Of a stretch of 64,000 nt of DNA, positions 33,516-42,464 are shown piece after piece. Position numbers and translations under genes: made by a program. Origin of the DNA: Sulfurimonas sp. HSL-1656 (lineage in GTDB: Bacteria; Campylobacterota; Campylobacteria; Campylobacterales; Sulfurimonadaceae); NCBI RefSeq assembly GCF_039645585.1, contig NZ_CP147915.1, positions 310,001 through 374,000 of the forward strand, in the 5' to 3' direction. Position 1 is the stretch's first letter. The number at the start of each line of letters is the position of its first letter. The notes under the pieces were generated by a model that was given only the letters and a program-made list of their open reading frames with translations, made no database searches and was not told where the DNA came from.

Positions 33516-34858
33516 TTGAGCTCCTTCATGTAGGTGACGAGCGCTTCGATCTCCTCAGCGGAGAGCATCTTCCCGAAGGGGGGCATAAGCCCCGGCGCAA
33601 AGCCTTCGACGATGTCGGCGTTCGGGGTTTCGACGGAGCTGCGCAGGTAGGCTTCGTCGGCGGTCACCTCGCGGTTTTTGCCGTCGGTGACGACCGTCAG
33701 CGTGCTGCCGTAGAGGCCTTTGAGCGTCGGACCGAGCTTTTTCGAACCGTCGAGGCTGTGGCAGGCGCCGCACCCCTTCGTATTGAAGAGGGTCGCCCCG
33801 TCAGGCGCGGCAGACGCCTCCTTCGGTGCGGCTGGTTCCGGTGTAGGTGTTGCGGCCGGTGCCGTCTCCCCGTGAGGGGCCGTCTCGGGCGCCGCACCGC
33901 CGCCGGAACCGTTTTGCTCTTTGATAAAGGTGACGAGCGCCTTCAGCTGCTCGGCGTCGATCTGGCCGGAGAGGTCGGGCATGACGCCGTCGGGGAAGCC
34001 CTCGGCCACGTCGGCGCCCGGTGCGCGGATGGCACGTTCGAGGTAGGCGTCGTCGACGACGGTCCGGCGCGTTTTGCCGCCCGTTGTCACGGTGACTTCT
34101 TTGCCGAAGAGTCCCGCAAAGGAGGGGCCGACGATGATGGAACCGTCTAGGCTGTGGCAGGAGACACATCCCAGCGTTTTGTAGAGCATCTCCCCTTGAC
34201 TTTTTGGCGCGGCCGTGTCGTGGGGGCTCAGCTTGTCGCTGGCGTACCACGCATCGAAATCCGCTGCCTGCATGACTTCGACTTTCGAAAGCATTTTCGA
34301 ATGGCTGAGGCCGCAGTACTCGGCGCATTCGATGTCATACCGTCCCGGCTTCGTGGCGTTGAACCAGATGTGCGTTTTGCGCCCGGGGACGACATCCTCC
34401 TTGACCCGGAAGGCGGGGACGAAGAAGCTGTGCAGGACGTCGCCGTCGGGCGCACCCATGATCAGCTTGATGTTTTTGCCGACGGGAACATAGAGCTCGG
34501 CGGTCTGCTTGCCGTTGGGATAGGTGAAGGTCCAGGACCAGCGCTTGCCCAGCACGTCGACGGTGAAGGCGTCTCCGGGCATCGTTCGCAGGTCCCGGAA
34601 AGAGGTGTAGCCGTAGTAGAAGATGACGAAGAGCAGGATCGTCGGGATGACCGTCCAGGCGATCTCGAGCCCCAGGTGGTCGCGGATGTTGCGTATCTCC
34701 CCGGGCTCGACCCGGCTGTGGTGGTAGCGGACGATGAAGAGCACCATCAGGCCTGCCACCAGGATGAACATGGCGATGGAGATGCCTGTTGTGATCCAGA
34801 AGGCGCGGTCCACGTCGGCGGCGAAGGTGGAAACGTTTTGATTGAATCCTTCGAGCAT
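33512..34858 (-). CDS. ctaC: Cytochrome c oxidase subunit II with two cytochrome c domains
   Basis: 448 residues. Two N-terminal membrane spans, a CuA cupredoxin domain with CAEYCGLSHSKM (Cys176, Cys180, His184, Met187 approximately), then two tandem cytochrome c domains: CVSCH near 229 and CGACH near 361, joined by an Ala/Pro-rich linker (PTPEPAAPKEAS). It takes electrons from soluble cytochrome c and passes them to subunit I. The diheme extension is unusual compared with the single domain of typical caa3 enzymes. Confidence 0.92.
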   Translation of the reverse strand: MLEGFNQNVSTFAADVDRAFWITTGISIAMFILVAGLMVLFIVRYHHSRVEPGEIRNIRDHLGLEIAWTVIPTILLFVIFYYGYTSFRDLRTMPGDAFTVDVLGKRWSWTFTYPNGKQTAELYVPVGKNIKLIMGAPDGDVLHSFFVPAFRVKEDVVPGRKTHIWFNATKPGRYDIECAEYCGLSHSKMLSKVEVMQAADFDAWYASDKLSPHDTAAPKSQGEMLYKTLGCVSCHSLDGSIIVGPSFAGLFGKEVTVTTGGKTRRTVVDDAYLERAIRAPGADVAEGFPDGVMPDLSGQIDAEQLKALVTFIKEQNGSGGGAAPETAPHGETAPAATPTPEPAAPKEASAAPDGATLFNTKGCGACHSLDGSKKLGPTLKGLYGSTLTVVTDGKNREVTADEAYLRSSVETPNADIVEGFAPGLMPPFGKMLSAEEIEALVTYMKELK

Positions 34859-34869
34859 GCCGTCTCCTT

Positions 34870-35151
34870 TTATGAATGGGCTACGTCGATGCCGACGATG
34901 ATGAAAAAGACCGCGAGGATCATCAGGGCCATGACGACGTACCCTTTGAGATACGCCGTCTCACTGCGCAGGTGCATGTAGTACGCGGCGACCAGGGCGA
35001 CCTTCAGGACGGCGATGAGCATCTGGGTCCCGACAGTGCCGCCGACGTCAAGGGGAAGGAGTGAGGGCTGCACGAAGGTCAGCAGTGTCAGCAGTAGCAG
35101 TCCGCCCAGCACTTTGGTGTAGAGGGCGACGGAGGGGGTAGCGTGTTCCAT
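34870..35151 (-). CDS. Cytochrome c oxidase subunit IV-like protein
   Basis: 93 residues with three membrane spans (VLGGLLLLTLLTFVQPS, LIAVLKVALVAAYYMHLRSET, GYVVMALMILAVFFIIVGID). KVALVAAYYMHLRSE is the hallmark of the prokaryotic subunit IV (COX4_pro/CtaF) family. It supports the core of the haem-copper oxidase. It lies between the subunit III and II genes, two and eleven bases apart. Confidence 0.85.
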   Translation of the reverse strand: MEHATPSVALYTKVLGGLLLLTLLTFVQPSLLPLDVGGTVGTQMLIAVLKVALVAAYYMHLRSETAYLKGYVVMALMILAVFFIIVGIDVAHS

Positions 35152-35152
35152 C

Positions 35153-35800
35153 TCAGACTCCTATCATGTAAAACAGCGGGAAGAGGACGATCCAGACGAG
35201 GTGGACAAAGTCCCAGTAGAGCGTGACATTCTTCATGGCGATGGTATGCTCGGGCCGGATGCCGCCGGAGCGGATCAGCAGCAGCACCCAGCTCATCAGT
35301 GCCACCCCGGCGATAACGTGCAGGCCGTGCAGCCCCGTCATCACGAAGTAGAGGCCGAAAAAGAGGATCTCGCCTCTGTCCAGGGCGTCAAGTACCCCCG
35401 AACCGGGGTAGATGCCCCGGCTGATTTCCATGTTCCACTCAACGGCTTTGATCCCGAGGAAGATAAGGGCCATCAGGGTGGTAGCTCCCACGAGCAGGAC
35501 CGCGGCGCGGACCCTGCCACGGCGCAGCATCATCGTGCCGAGCCCCATCGTGTAGGTGCTCACGAGCAGGATCACCGTATTGGTGCCGCCCAGCCAGACG
35601 TCGAGGTGGCCGGAGGAGGCGACATAGCTCTCCGTATGGCGGTAGAAGTAGATGGCGAAGAGCAGGAAGAGCGTTCCGAACATCATCGCCTCGGTCATCA
35701 AAAAGACCCAGAATCCCAGTTTGGCTCCCCCGTAGTCATCGTGAAAGTCGGCGACGGGATGGGGCTGTCCCTGCGCGTCGTAGGCCATTTCCTGTTGCAT
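35153..35800 (-). CDS. ctaE: Cytochrome c oxidase subunit III
   Basis: 215 residues with about six to seven membrane spans. KLGFWVFLMTEAMMFGTLF and FVMTGLHGLHVIAGVALM, NVTLYWDFVHLVWIVLFPLFYM are standard subunit III motifs. Shares one base with the start of the subunit IV side and with the stop of subunit I; clearly one operon. Subunit III stabilises the catalytic core and proton entry. Confidence 0.93.
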   Translation of the reverse strand: MQQEMAYDAQGQPHPVADFHDDYGGAKLGFWVFLMTEAMMFGTLFLLFAIYFYRHTESYVASSGHLDVWLGGTNTVILLVSTYTMGLGTMMLRRGRVRAAVLLVGATTLMALIFLGIKAVEWNMEISRGIYPGSGVLDALDRGEILFFGLYFVMTGLHGLHVIAGVALMSWVLLLIRSGGIRPEHTIAMKNVTLYWDFVHLVWIVLFPLFYMIGV

Positions 35801-37446
35801 CAGCGTATCCTCCGGAAGTTTTCATCGAACTGCACGAGGGGCTCACCCGCATCGTATTCGTAGGGCTCGAAATCCACGTAGGGGATCTTGGCGAAGTTTT
35901 CCAGCGGCGGGGGCGAGGGGATGTGCCACTCCAGTGTCGTCGCGTTCCAGGGGTTGGGACCCGCTTCCCGCCCCGAGCGGAGCCCCCGGTAGAAGGTGTA
36001 GACGATCATGACCAGTCCGGATGCTATCAGCAGCGCCCCGATGCCCGAGATCTGGTGGTAGACGGTGAAATCGGGCAGATAGTCAAAATAGCGGCGGGGG
36101 TTGCCGAGAAAGCCGGCGAGGAACATCGGGAACCAGAGGGTGTTGAAGCCGACGAAGGCGAGCCCGAATGCGATGCGTCCCAGCCCTTCGTCATAGAGCT
36201 TCCCGGTGATCTTCGGGTACCAGTAGTGTAGACCCCCGATAAACATGAAGATGACCCCACCGAGAATAGTGTAGTGGAAATGTGCCACGACATAGTAGGT
36301 GTCGTGCAGGTGGATATCCGGCCCGATGGCGCCCAGGGTCAGGCCCGTCAGCCCGCCGACGGTGAAGTTGATGATGCTTCCCAGTATCCAGAGCATCGGC
36401 GTGGAGAGGATGATGGAGCCTTTGTACATCGTCGCCACCCAGTCGAAGATCTTAACCCCCGTGGGCACCGCGACGAGGAAGGTGAGAAAGGAGAAGATGA
36501 TCCGGGCCAGGTCGCTCATGCCGGACGTAAACATGTGATGCCCCCACACGAGATAGCCTATCCCGGCGATGGATGCCGAGGAGATGGCGATGGCGTGGTA
36601 GCCGAAGATGGTGCGGCGCGTGAACGCGGGCAGCACCTCCGAGACGATGCCGAAGCCGGGGAGGATCATCAGGTAGACTGCGGGGTGGGAGTAGATCCAG
36701 AAGAGGTGTTCGAAGAGGACGGGATCGCCCCCTTTCGTCGGGTCGAAGATCCCCACTCCCAGGGTGCGTTCAAGGATCACCAGCAGCAGGGTGATGCCGA
36801 CGACCGGGGTCGCGAGCACCTGGATCCATGCCGTGGCGTAGAGCCCCCAGATGAAGAGCGGCATCTTGAAGAAATTCATGCCCGGAGCGCGGAGCCGGTG
36901 AATGGTGACGACAAAATTGAGGCCGGTCAGAATAGAAGAGAGGCCCAGGATGAAAGCGGCGGTCAGGGTGGAAAGCACATGGGCATCGGTGCGGATGCTG
37001 TAGGGGGCGTAGAAGGTCCAGCCCGTATCGGCGAACCCCTGTCCCGTGACCAGCGAGGAGAGGCCGAGGATAACCCCCAGGATGTAGAGCCACCATGACA
37101 GAAGGTTCAGACGGGGAAAAGAGACGTCGCGCGCCCCCAGCATCAGCGGCAGCATGAAGTTACCGAGGGTCGCGGGGATCCCGGGGACGATGAACAGGAA
37201 GATCATCGTCACGCCGTGGAAGGTGAAGAGTTCGTTGTAGGTCTGCGGTTCGAGGAACTGGGCCCCGGGCGCGAAAAGCTCCGCGCGCATCGTCAGTGCG
37301 GCGCCCACGGCCATGAAAAAGAGCGTGAACATCACCGCCATATACATCAGGCCGATGCGCTTGTGGTCGATGCTGAATATCCACTGCAGGACGGGGTTGC
37401 GCAGATGCCCGAAGAGGGTATGGGTTTCATGATAGAAGCTAGGCAT
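35800..37446 (-). CDS. ctaD: Haem-copper oxidase subunit I, A2 type
   Basis: 548 residues, twelve membrane spans. Haem and CuB ligands are visible in FTFHGVTMIF, WIYSHPAVYLMILPGFG (near residue 250), VWGHHMF and LHDTYYVVAHFHYTI. The helix VI block reads YSHPAV, with no HPE glutamate: this is the Tyr-Ser substitution of A2-type oxidases, as in Rhodothermus and Thermus caa3. It reduces oxygen to water while pumping protons. Overlaps the SCO gene by eight bases. Confidence 0.95.
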   Translation of the reverse strand: MPSFYHETHTLFGHLRNPVLQWIFSIDHKRIGLMYMAVMFTLFFMAVGAALTMRAELFAPGAQFLEPQTYNELFTFHGVTMIFLFIVPGIPATLGNFMLPLMLGARDVSFPRLNLLSWWLYILGVILGLSSLVTGQGFADTGWTFYAPYSIRTDAHVLSTLTAAFILGLSSILTGLNFVVTIHRLRAPGMNFFKMPLFIWGLYATAWIQVLATPVVGITLLLVILERTLGVGIFDPTKGGDPVLFEHLFWIYSHPAVYLMILPGFGIVSEVLPAFTRRTIFGYHAIAISSASIAGIGYLVWGHHMFTSGMSDLARIIFSFLTFLVAVPTGVKIFDWVATMYKGSIILSTPMLWILGSIINFTVGGLTGLTLGAIGPDIHLHDTYYVVAHFHYTILGGVIFMFIGGLHYWYPKITGKLYDEGLGRIAFGLAFVGFNTLWFPMFLAGFLGNPRRYFDYLPDFTVYHQISGIGALLIASGLVMIVYTFYRGLRSGREAGPNPWNATTLEWHIPSPPPLENFAKIPYVDFEPYEYDAGEPLVQFDENFRRIR

Positions 37447-38272
37447 TTTTGTCCTCCATGGAACGCGTTTTTCTGCCGGAGAGCACCAGGTAGAGGAAGA
37501 AACCGGCCAGGATAAGCGTCAGGGCGATGGCTCCGAACTTTTCGGCGGCAAAGACGTAGGTCTTGTTCTTGGGGTCGAAGGCGAAACAGAAGAGCAGCCC
37601 CTTGGCGATGGTGGGGCGCACTTTCCCCTCCGAGGCTTCCATCAGGGCCATCTGGATATCGAAGGGGAGCTGCTGGATTCCGTTGAGGTAGCGGGTGATC
37701 TTCCCCTCCGGGGAGAGGGCGACGAGCACGGCGGGGTGAACGTACTCCTCCATGCCGTTCGGTCCGACCTGTTTTTCGTATTGGAAGCCCACGGCGTCGG
37801 TCACCCTGCGGATGTTGGCGTCGCTGCCGGTCAGAAAGGTCCAGGCGGCGGGGTCGAAGGGGCGGGGCATGGAGGCGAGGAGATTCGCTTTTTTCTTGGC
37901 CGCGTCGGCAGGCCCCTCGTCGGGATTGAAACTGAGGGTGATGATCTTATACTCGTTGCCTTCGGCCAGTTTGACCATCGGGAGGTTCTGGGCGAGGTCG
38001 TTGAGCTGGGGGGTGCAGAGCCCGGGGCAGCCGTAGTAGTTGAGGGTGAGTATGGCCGGTTTGCCCTGCATGATCTGCGCGAAGGTGGTGCGGTGCCCCT
38101 CGTCATCGATAAAGGGGACGTCCATCGGCAGCTGTCCGGCGGGATGCTCTTCCATCCCCAGCGTGGGCGGCGTATCGGCGCAGCTCGCCGCGGCACAGAG
38201 CAGCATGCATGCGAACCAGTAGAACGGCAGGGCAATCGGGTAGGTCTTTTTTCGTCGTATGCCGGCGGACAT
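37439..38272 (-). CDS. SCO1/SenC copper chaperone with C-terminal membrane anchor
   Basis: 277 residues. N-terminal signal/anchor (ALPFYWFACMLLCAAASCAD). Thioredoxin-fold SCO domain with the copper motif NYYGCPGLCTPQL (Cys79, Cys83) and the later His in EEYVHPAVLVAL. A second membrane span at the C-terminus (AIALTLILAGFFLYLVL) is unusual. It likely loads CuA in subunit II. First gene of the oxidase operon. Confidence 0.88.
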   Translation of the reverse strand: MSAGIRRKKTYPIALPFYWFACMLLCAAASCADTPPTLGMEEHPAGQLPMDVPFIDDEGHRTTFAQIMQGKPAILTLNYYGCPGLCTPQLNDLAQNLPMVKLAEGNEYKIITLSFNPDEGPADAAKKKANLLASMPRPFDPAAWTFLTGSDANIRRVTDAVGFQYEKQVGPNGMEEYVHPAVLVALSPEGKITRYLNGIQQLPFDIQMALMEASEGKVRPTIAKGLLFCFAFDPKNKTYVFAAEKFGAIALTLILAGFFLYLVLSGRKTRSMEDKNA

Positions 38273-38516
38273 GGGGTGGTCTCCTTGTGAACAACGTCGA
38301 AATAGTGGTCGTGATGGGGCCTAACGGTCGTCGGCCCGATAAAACTGTTGTGTTCCCCTCCGGCATTTCCGGGAAGGAAATGCATGTTTTTGTTCCGAAA
38401 GTCGGAATGGCAGTATTTGGATTTCTAATACTATGCTAACGAGACAAACCAAAACGATTCTTTGAGATTGCGTCTAGTTCCCGAGTGCCCCGTTTCGTTT
38501 TAAACCGAAAAAGGGC
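38273..38516. promoter_or_regulatory. Leader region of the oxidase operon with two hairpins
   Basis: This 244-base gap holds a GCATTTCC/GGAAATGC hairpin (38363-38383, loop GGGAA) and a GGGCC/GGCCC pair (38317-38337). Between the MMPL gene stop and the SCO start on the minus strand, these could end the upstream transcript or shape the oxidase leader. Several AT-rich stretches near 38430-38460 may hold a promoter; none is clear. Confidence 0.4.
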
Positions 38517-40637
38517 TTAGATCGTGCAGTGGTCCTTGTGGATCTCCCTGCTTTTGGGGTAAGGGTCGATGGAGAGCAGGAAAACCGGGAGGAGGAACAG
38601 GTCGGTAGCGAGCGAAAGAGTGATGAGTTCGGCGCCGAATTTGCCGATGTCGCGCAGGTTCGGTACGGATGTCATCAGCAGTGACGCAAAGAAGATGACG
38701 AGGACGAAGGCACCGATGACGACGGGGACGGCGCCGTAGAAGAAGGTGATCTCCAGGGCGTGTTTGCGGCTGCGGCCGAAGAAGCGCGCGCGGAAATACT
38801 TGAAGGCGAAGTGCACCGTCGCGTCCGAGCCGAGCCCGACGGAGATGGACATGGCGATGAGCATCTCGAGGTTGACGGGAGTGTCGAGCATCTCCATGGC
38901 CAGTCCGAACCAGGCGATGGGGATGGCATTGGTGATGAAGCCGATGTAGATCATCCGCCCCGACCCGAAGATGATCCCCATGATCAGCCCGATGATGACA
39001 AGGGCCGTAAAGAGTGAGGCGGCGAGGACGACGATCTGCTGCTGCTTGGCGCTGCGTACGAGGGTCCGGACATCGCTGAAGTGCAGGGGCAGCGCCCGGT
39101 AGCCGCGCAGGTAGGTGAGCAGCGCCGCCGTGTCGACGCCGGGCTCCATGAAAAGGGTGAGTTTGAGTGTCTGTTTTTCGTCGTCGAAGTAGCGCTGGTT
39201 GAGATCGTACATGTCGATAAAGAAGAGCGCACGGAGGATCGCCTGGTCGTCCATCGGTTCATCGGGGGCTTCGGCCTGATGGATGAGGTGCAGCAGCGCG
39301 GCGACGCTGTCGACCCTGTTGACGCTGGCGAAACGGTGTGTCAGTTCCGAGGCGAAGGTGTCGATCCGCTCCACGGCGGCGGGGTCGATCTCGTCGAAAG
39401 GCATGGTGAGCACGAGGGTACGGCCGCTTTGTCCCGGGGAGAGGAGCAGGTCGGAGCGGGTCAGGAAGAGGCTGAGGCCCAGCAGCAAAATGCCGATGGT
39501 GGCCAGGTTGAGCAGACGCAGGAGTCTGGGGTTGTACTCCAGTTCCCGGCTGACGAAGTAGTAAACGGGCCGCGTAAAGCGCACCCGGGGGTGACGCACC
39601 CGGAAATAGCTGAGGAGGGCGATCAGCAGGGTCGTGTTGAGCAGCAGCGCGATGAGGGAGGCACCGATGATGCTGATGCTGAGCATCCGGACGATCTCGT
39701 TCTCGGAGAAGAGCAGCGTTCCCAGCCCTACGGCGGTGATGACCGTGGTCCAGAGCGCCGGGGTGACGGTCCGGTTGAGGGATTTGAGCAGGGCGCGGTG
39801 CGCGTCATCGCGGTACTGGGTGACGTGCCACCGGTAGTAGAAATAGAGATAGTCCACAAGGGCGATCGCGATGATGATGAGCCCCAGGGCGAGGTGCAGT
39901 TCGTGCAGCCCGGTGATGAGGTAGATGAGTTCAAAGGTAAAGAGCAGGGTGCCCGAGACGACGATGAGCGCGGCGAAGGCGGAGACGTAATTGTGAAAGA
40001 TAAAGCGGAAAAAGAGGATGACGGCCAGGATGATCAGCCCCAGGTAGAGCAGGGTTTGCCGGTGGCTGAAGGTGTTGTCGGTCTCATCGAGCGTATAGGC
40101 GAAAGGGACGGAGAGTTGTGCTTCGGCCAGCAGATTATCCCCGTAGAGGTAGTAGTCGAAAGCGTCGAAGTGCTCCGTGACGTAGCGGCGGTAGGCATCG
40201 GGCAGGGCCCGGATAAAGGCGTACGCCTGGGCGGCGCTCAGTTCGGAGAGGGGAAGGGCCTTGATGAGCGACGACCCCTCGGTCGCCTTGTCGTTATAGA
40301 TGTAGCGGCTGCTGAAGAGCGAATCGACGTGCCGCACCCCCGGGACCTCTGTCAGTTGCGTATGCAGTGCCGCCAGTTTTGCCTTGGTGTCGTCGTCGAA
40401 CCGGTCGACATAGACCCGAAGGTGCTGCACGTTTTCCGGTACGATCCCCAGCGCCTTCGTCATCGCCAGCTCCTGGGAACCTCCCAGCCAGAACCGTTCG
40501 TCGCTGAGGACAAAGCTGAAACGTCCCAGGGCAAGCGTCAGGAGGGCAAGCAGCACGAAAAGCCCGATGACGGCGGCACGGTTGCGGGAGACGAAGGTGA
40601 CGTAGCGGCTGACTTTGGGGGTCTCTTGATATCTCAT
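38517..40637 (-). CDS. MMPL/RND-family (HAE3-like) exporter
   Basis: 706 residues, twelve membrane spans in the 1+5 and 1+5 layout with two periplasmic loops. Family features: FHNYVSAFAALIVVSGTLLFTFELI, SISVGLGSDATVHFAFKYFRARFFG and FGAELITLSLATDLFLLPVFLL. Members export lipids, hydrophobic compounds or glycolipids. Compact for the family. Overlaps the thioredoxin-fold gene by four bases. The substrate is unknown. Confidence 0.82.
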   Translation of the reverse strand: MRYQETPKVSRYVTFVSRNRAAVIGLFVLLALLTLALGRFSFVLSDERFWLGGSQELAMTKALGIVPENVQHLRVYVDRFDDDTKAKLAALHTQLTEVPGVRHVDSLFSSRYIYNDKATEGSSLIKALPLSELSAAQAYAFIRALPDAYRRYVTEHFDAFDYYLYGDNLLAEAQLSVPFAYTLDETDNTFSHRQTLLYLGLIILAVILFFRFIFHNYVSAFAALIVVSGTLLFTFELIYLITGLHELHLALGLIIIAIALVDYLYFYYRWHVTQYRDDAHRALLKSLNRTVTPALWTTVITAVGLGTLLFSENEIVRMLSISIIGASLIALLLNTTLLIALLSYFRVRHPRVRFTRPVYYFVSRELEYNPRLLRLLNLATIGILLLGLSLFLTRSDLLLSPGQSGRTLVLTMPFDEIDPAAVERIDTFASELTHRFASVNRVDSVAALLHLIHQAEAPDEPMDDQAILRALFFIDMYDLNQRYFDDEKQTLKLTLFMEPGVDTAALLTYLRGYRALPLHFSDVRTLVRSAKQQQIVVLAASLFTALVIIGLIMGIIFGSGRMIYIGFITNAIPIAWFGLAMEMLDTPVNLEMLIAMSISVGLGSDATVHFAFKYFRARFFGRSRKHALEITFFYGAVPVVIGAFVLVIFFASLLMTSVPNLRDIGKFGAELITLSLATDLFLLPVFLLSIDPYPKSREIHKDHCTI

Positions 40638-41122
40638 GGCTGCTTCTTTTTGTCGAGGATGAGGTAGGGGCGTTTGTCGACGCCGATCTGCTCGGCTGCC
40701 GTTTTGATGCGGGTGACTTTGACATGGATTGCCGGCGGGGTGAGGCGGTTGAGTTTGGGCAGGGGCGCGCGTTTGAGCATGTAGTCCAGCATTGCCTCTT
40801 TGGGGCGGGGGGCATTGTAGATGGCGTTGATGACGGCCCCGGACTTGAACATGGGGTGGGCGTAGAGAAAAAAGTAGTAGTGGTAGCGCTCCTGCATCTT
40901 TTCACTCTCCGTGATCATGCCGACGAAGTCCCGCGAATGGGGGCAGCGCGGATCGATGAAGGCGTAGACGTCCGTCGGCCCTTTCCCCAGTTCGATGGCA
41001 TCGCCTTTGATGGCGAGCAGAACCGGGAGTACTGAGCCCAGCGGTTTTTTGGCCGTAACCCCGGCGACGAGCGGAGCGGCGAACAGCAGGACCGACAACA
41101 GGCTGAGCAACAGTAATTTCAT
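40634..41122 (-). CDS. Secreted thioredoxin-fold protein with a single active-site Cys
   Basis: 162 residues with a signal peptide (LLLLSLLSVLLFAAPLVAG). The thioredoxin-like core has VYAFIDPRCPHSRDFVGMI, so the usual CXXC is CPHS, with one cysteine. Later stretches (FFLYAHPMFKSGAVINAIYN and KRPYLIL) resemble DsbC/DsbG. A single-Cys motif suggests binding or mixed-disulfide exchange rather than redox cycling. Overlaps the exporter gene; likely its periplasmic partner. Confidence 0.7.
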   Translation of the reverse strand: MKLLLLSLLSVLLFAAPLVAGVTAKKPLGSVLPVLLAIKGDAIELGKGPTDVYAFIDPRCPHSRDFVGMITESEKMQERYHYYFFLYAHPMFKSGAVINAIYNAPRPKEAMLDYMLKRAPLPKLNRLTPPAIHVKVTRIKTAAEQIGVDKRPYLILDKKKQP

Positions 41123-41254
41123 GATGAATGACGATTATAGTATACCTTCTTCCCATTTGCCTGTATAAACAGAACAAATAGGTGGCAGCCGGAGGGGTTT
41201 CGTTATCCTAAAGTGCTACAATAATAGGCAATACAAACGGCTGCAGGAGAGCGT

Positions 41255-42250
41255 ATGAACGAAGTTTACAACCTGGCGATCATCGGGGCTGGCCCGGCAG
41301 GGATCGCCGCGGCAGTAGAGGGCTACCTTCTGGGGATGCGCGACATCATCATCCTGGAGAAGGGCCAGAGTCACAACGAGACGATCCGCAAGTACTACAA
41401 AGACAACAAGCGCGTTGACAAGGACTGGCAGGGACAGAAGGTCGAACTTGACGGCAACATCTATTTTATCGACGGTACGAAAGAGAGCACCCTCGACTTT
41501 TTCGATGAGGTGCTGGCGAAGCACTCTGTCAAACTGCAGACGCAGACGGAGGTGCAGAAGATCGTCAGAGCGGATGACGGCATCTTCGACGTGATGGTCC
41601 CCGGCGGCAGTATCCGTGCGCGCTATGTCGTCGTTACCATCGGCCGGATGGGCAAGCCGAACAAACCCGACTACAAGATCCCGACTTCGATCCGCAAACA
41701 GGTCAACTACACCCTCGACGACGTGACGGAGAACGAGAAGATCCTCGTCGTCGGCGGGGGCGATTCGGCAGTCGAGTACGCTGTCGACCTGGCCGCAAAA
41801 AACGATGTAGCCATCTGTTACCGCCGTGCGACGTTCCGCCGTGCCAACCCGACGAATCAGACGGACATCGCCAATGCCATCGCCCACGGCGAGGTGCGCC
41901 CTATTCTCAATACGAACATCGAAGGTCTTGAAGATGATGGCGGCAAAGTGAAGGTGATCTTCGAAGATCGCGAGCCGGAGACTTTCGACCGCGTCATATA
42001 CGCCATCGGCGGGACGACGCCGAGCGCCTTCCTTACCGGTTCGGGTATCGGCATCGAAGAGGGGTGCCCGGTGCACGATGAGAACTACGAGTCCAATGTA
42101 CCGGGCATTTTCGTCGCCGGGGACATTACCCAGGAGCGCGGCGGCTCCATCGCCCTGGGGCTCAACCACGGATTCTACATCGCGCGGCATATCCTCGACA
42201 ACGACAAGACGCTGCGGCGTGACGACGACGTCATCAAACGGCTCGATTAA
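41255..42250 (+). CDS. FAD/NAD(P)-dependent oxidoreductase, thioredoxin-reductase-like
   Basis: 331 residues. FAD site GAGPAGIAAAVEGYLLG near the start, NAD(P) site VVGGGDSAVEYAVDLA near residue 165, and the FAD second motif GIFVAGDITQERGGSIALGL near 286. No CXXC active site is seen, so it is not a thioredoxin reductase; ferredoxin-NADP reductase or YpdA-like roles are possible. A TACAAT at 41217-41222 lies upstream. The gene seems single. Confidence 0.8.
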   Translation: MNEVYNLAIIGAGPAGIAAAVEGYLLGMRDIIILEKGQSHNETIRKYYKDNKRVDKDWQGQKVELDGNIYFIDGTKESTLDFFDEVLAKHSVKLQTQTEVQKIVRADDGIFDVMVPGGSIRARYVVVTIGRMGKPNKPDYKIPTSIRKQVNYTLDDVTENEKILVVGGGDSAVEYAVDLAAKNDVAICYRRATFRRANPTNQTDIANAIAHGEVRPILNTNIEGLEDDGGKVKVIFEDREPETFDRVIYAIGGTTPSAFLTGSGIGIEEGCPVHDENYESNVPGIFVAGDITQERGGSIALGLNHGFYIARHILDNDKTLRRDDDVIKRLD

Positions 42251-42414
42251 GGGCCTGCAGCCTGAACGGGCACAAGATGATGATAACTACGGCAGAAGGA
42301 CTCTGAACATATTATCGGACGCTAGCAGATGATGATATGCGGAAAAGAAAGTAGGACTTGAACATTCAAAGCGTCTGTTTTTCATCTGTTGAACGTTCTT
42401 CTTCTTGGAGGGAT

Positions 42415-42443
42415 GATGCTTCCGCTGTAAGAGCGGAAACATC
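42415..42443. terminator. Long hairpin after the repeat lipoprotein
   Basis: GATGCTTCCGCT and AGCGGAAACATC pair over twelve bases with one mismatch, loop GTAAG. It lies 22 bases past the stop of the minus-strand lipoprotein gene and also 165 bases past the oxidoreductase stop. No T-run is seen on either side, so it may be a weak bidirectional terminator. Confidence 0.45.
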
Positions 42444-42464
42444 TAATATAGACGCCCGGGCTGA

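Noticed and set aside
39081-40667. 528-codon plus-strand reading frame
   Set aside because: It is antisense to the MMPL exporter and has no family motif.
41255-42250. Thioredoxin reductase
   Set aside because: The FAD and NAD(P) motifs fit, but the catalytic CXXC pair is absent.
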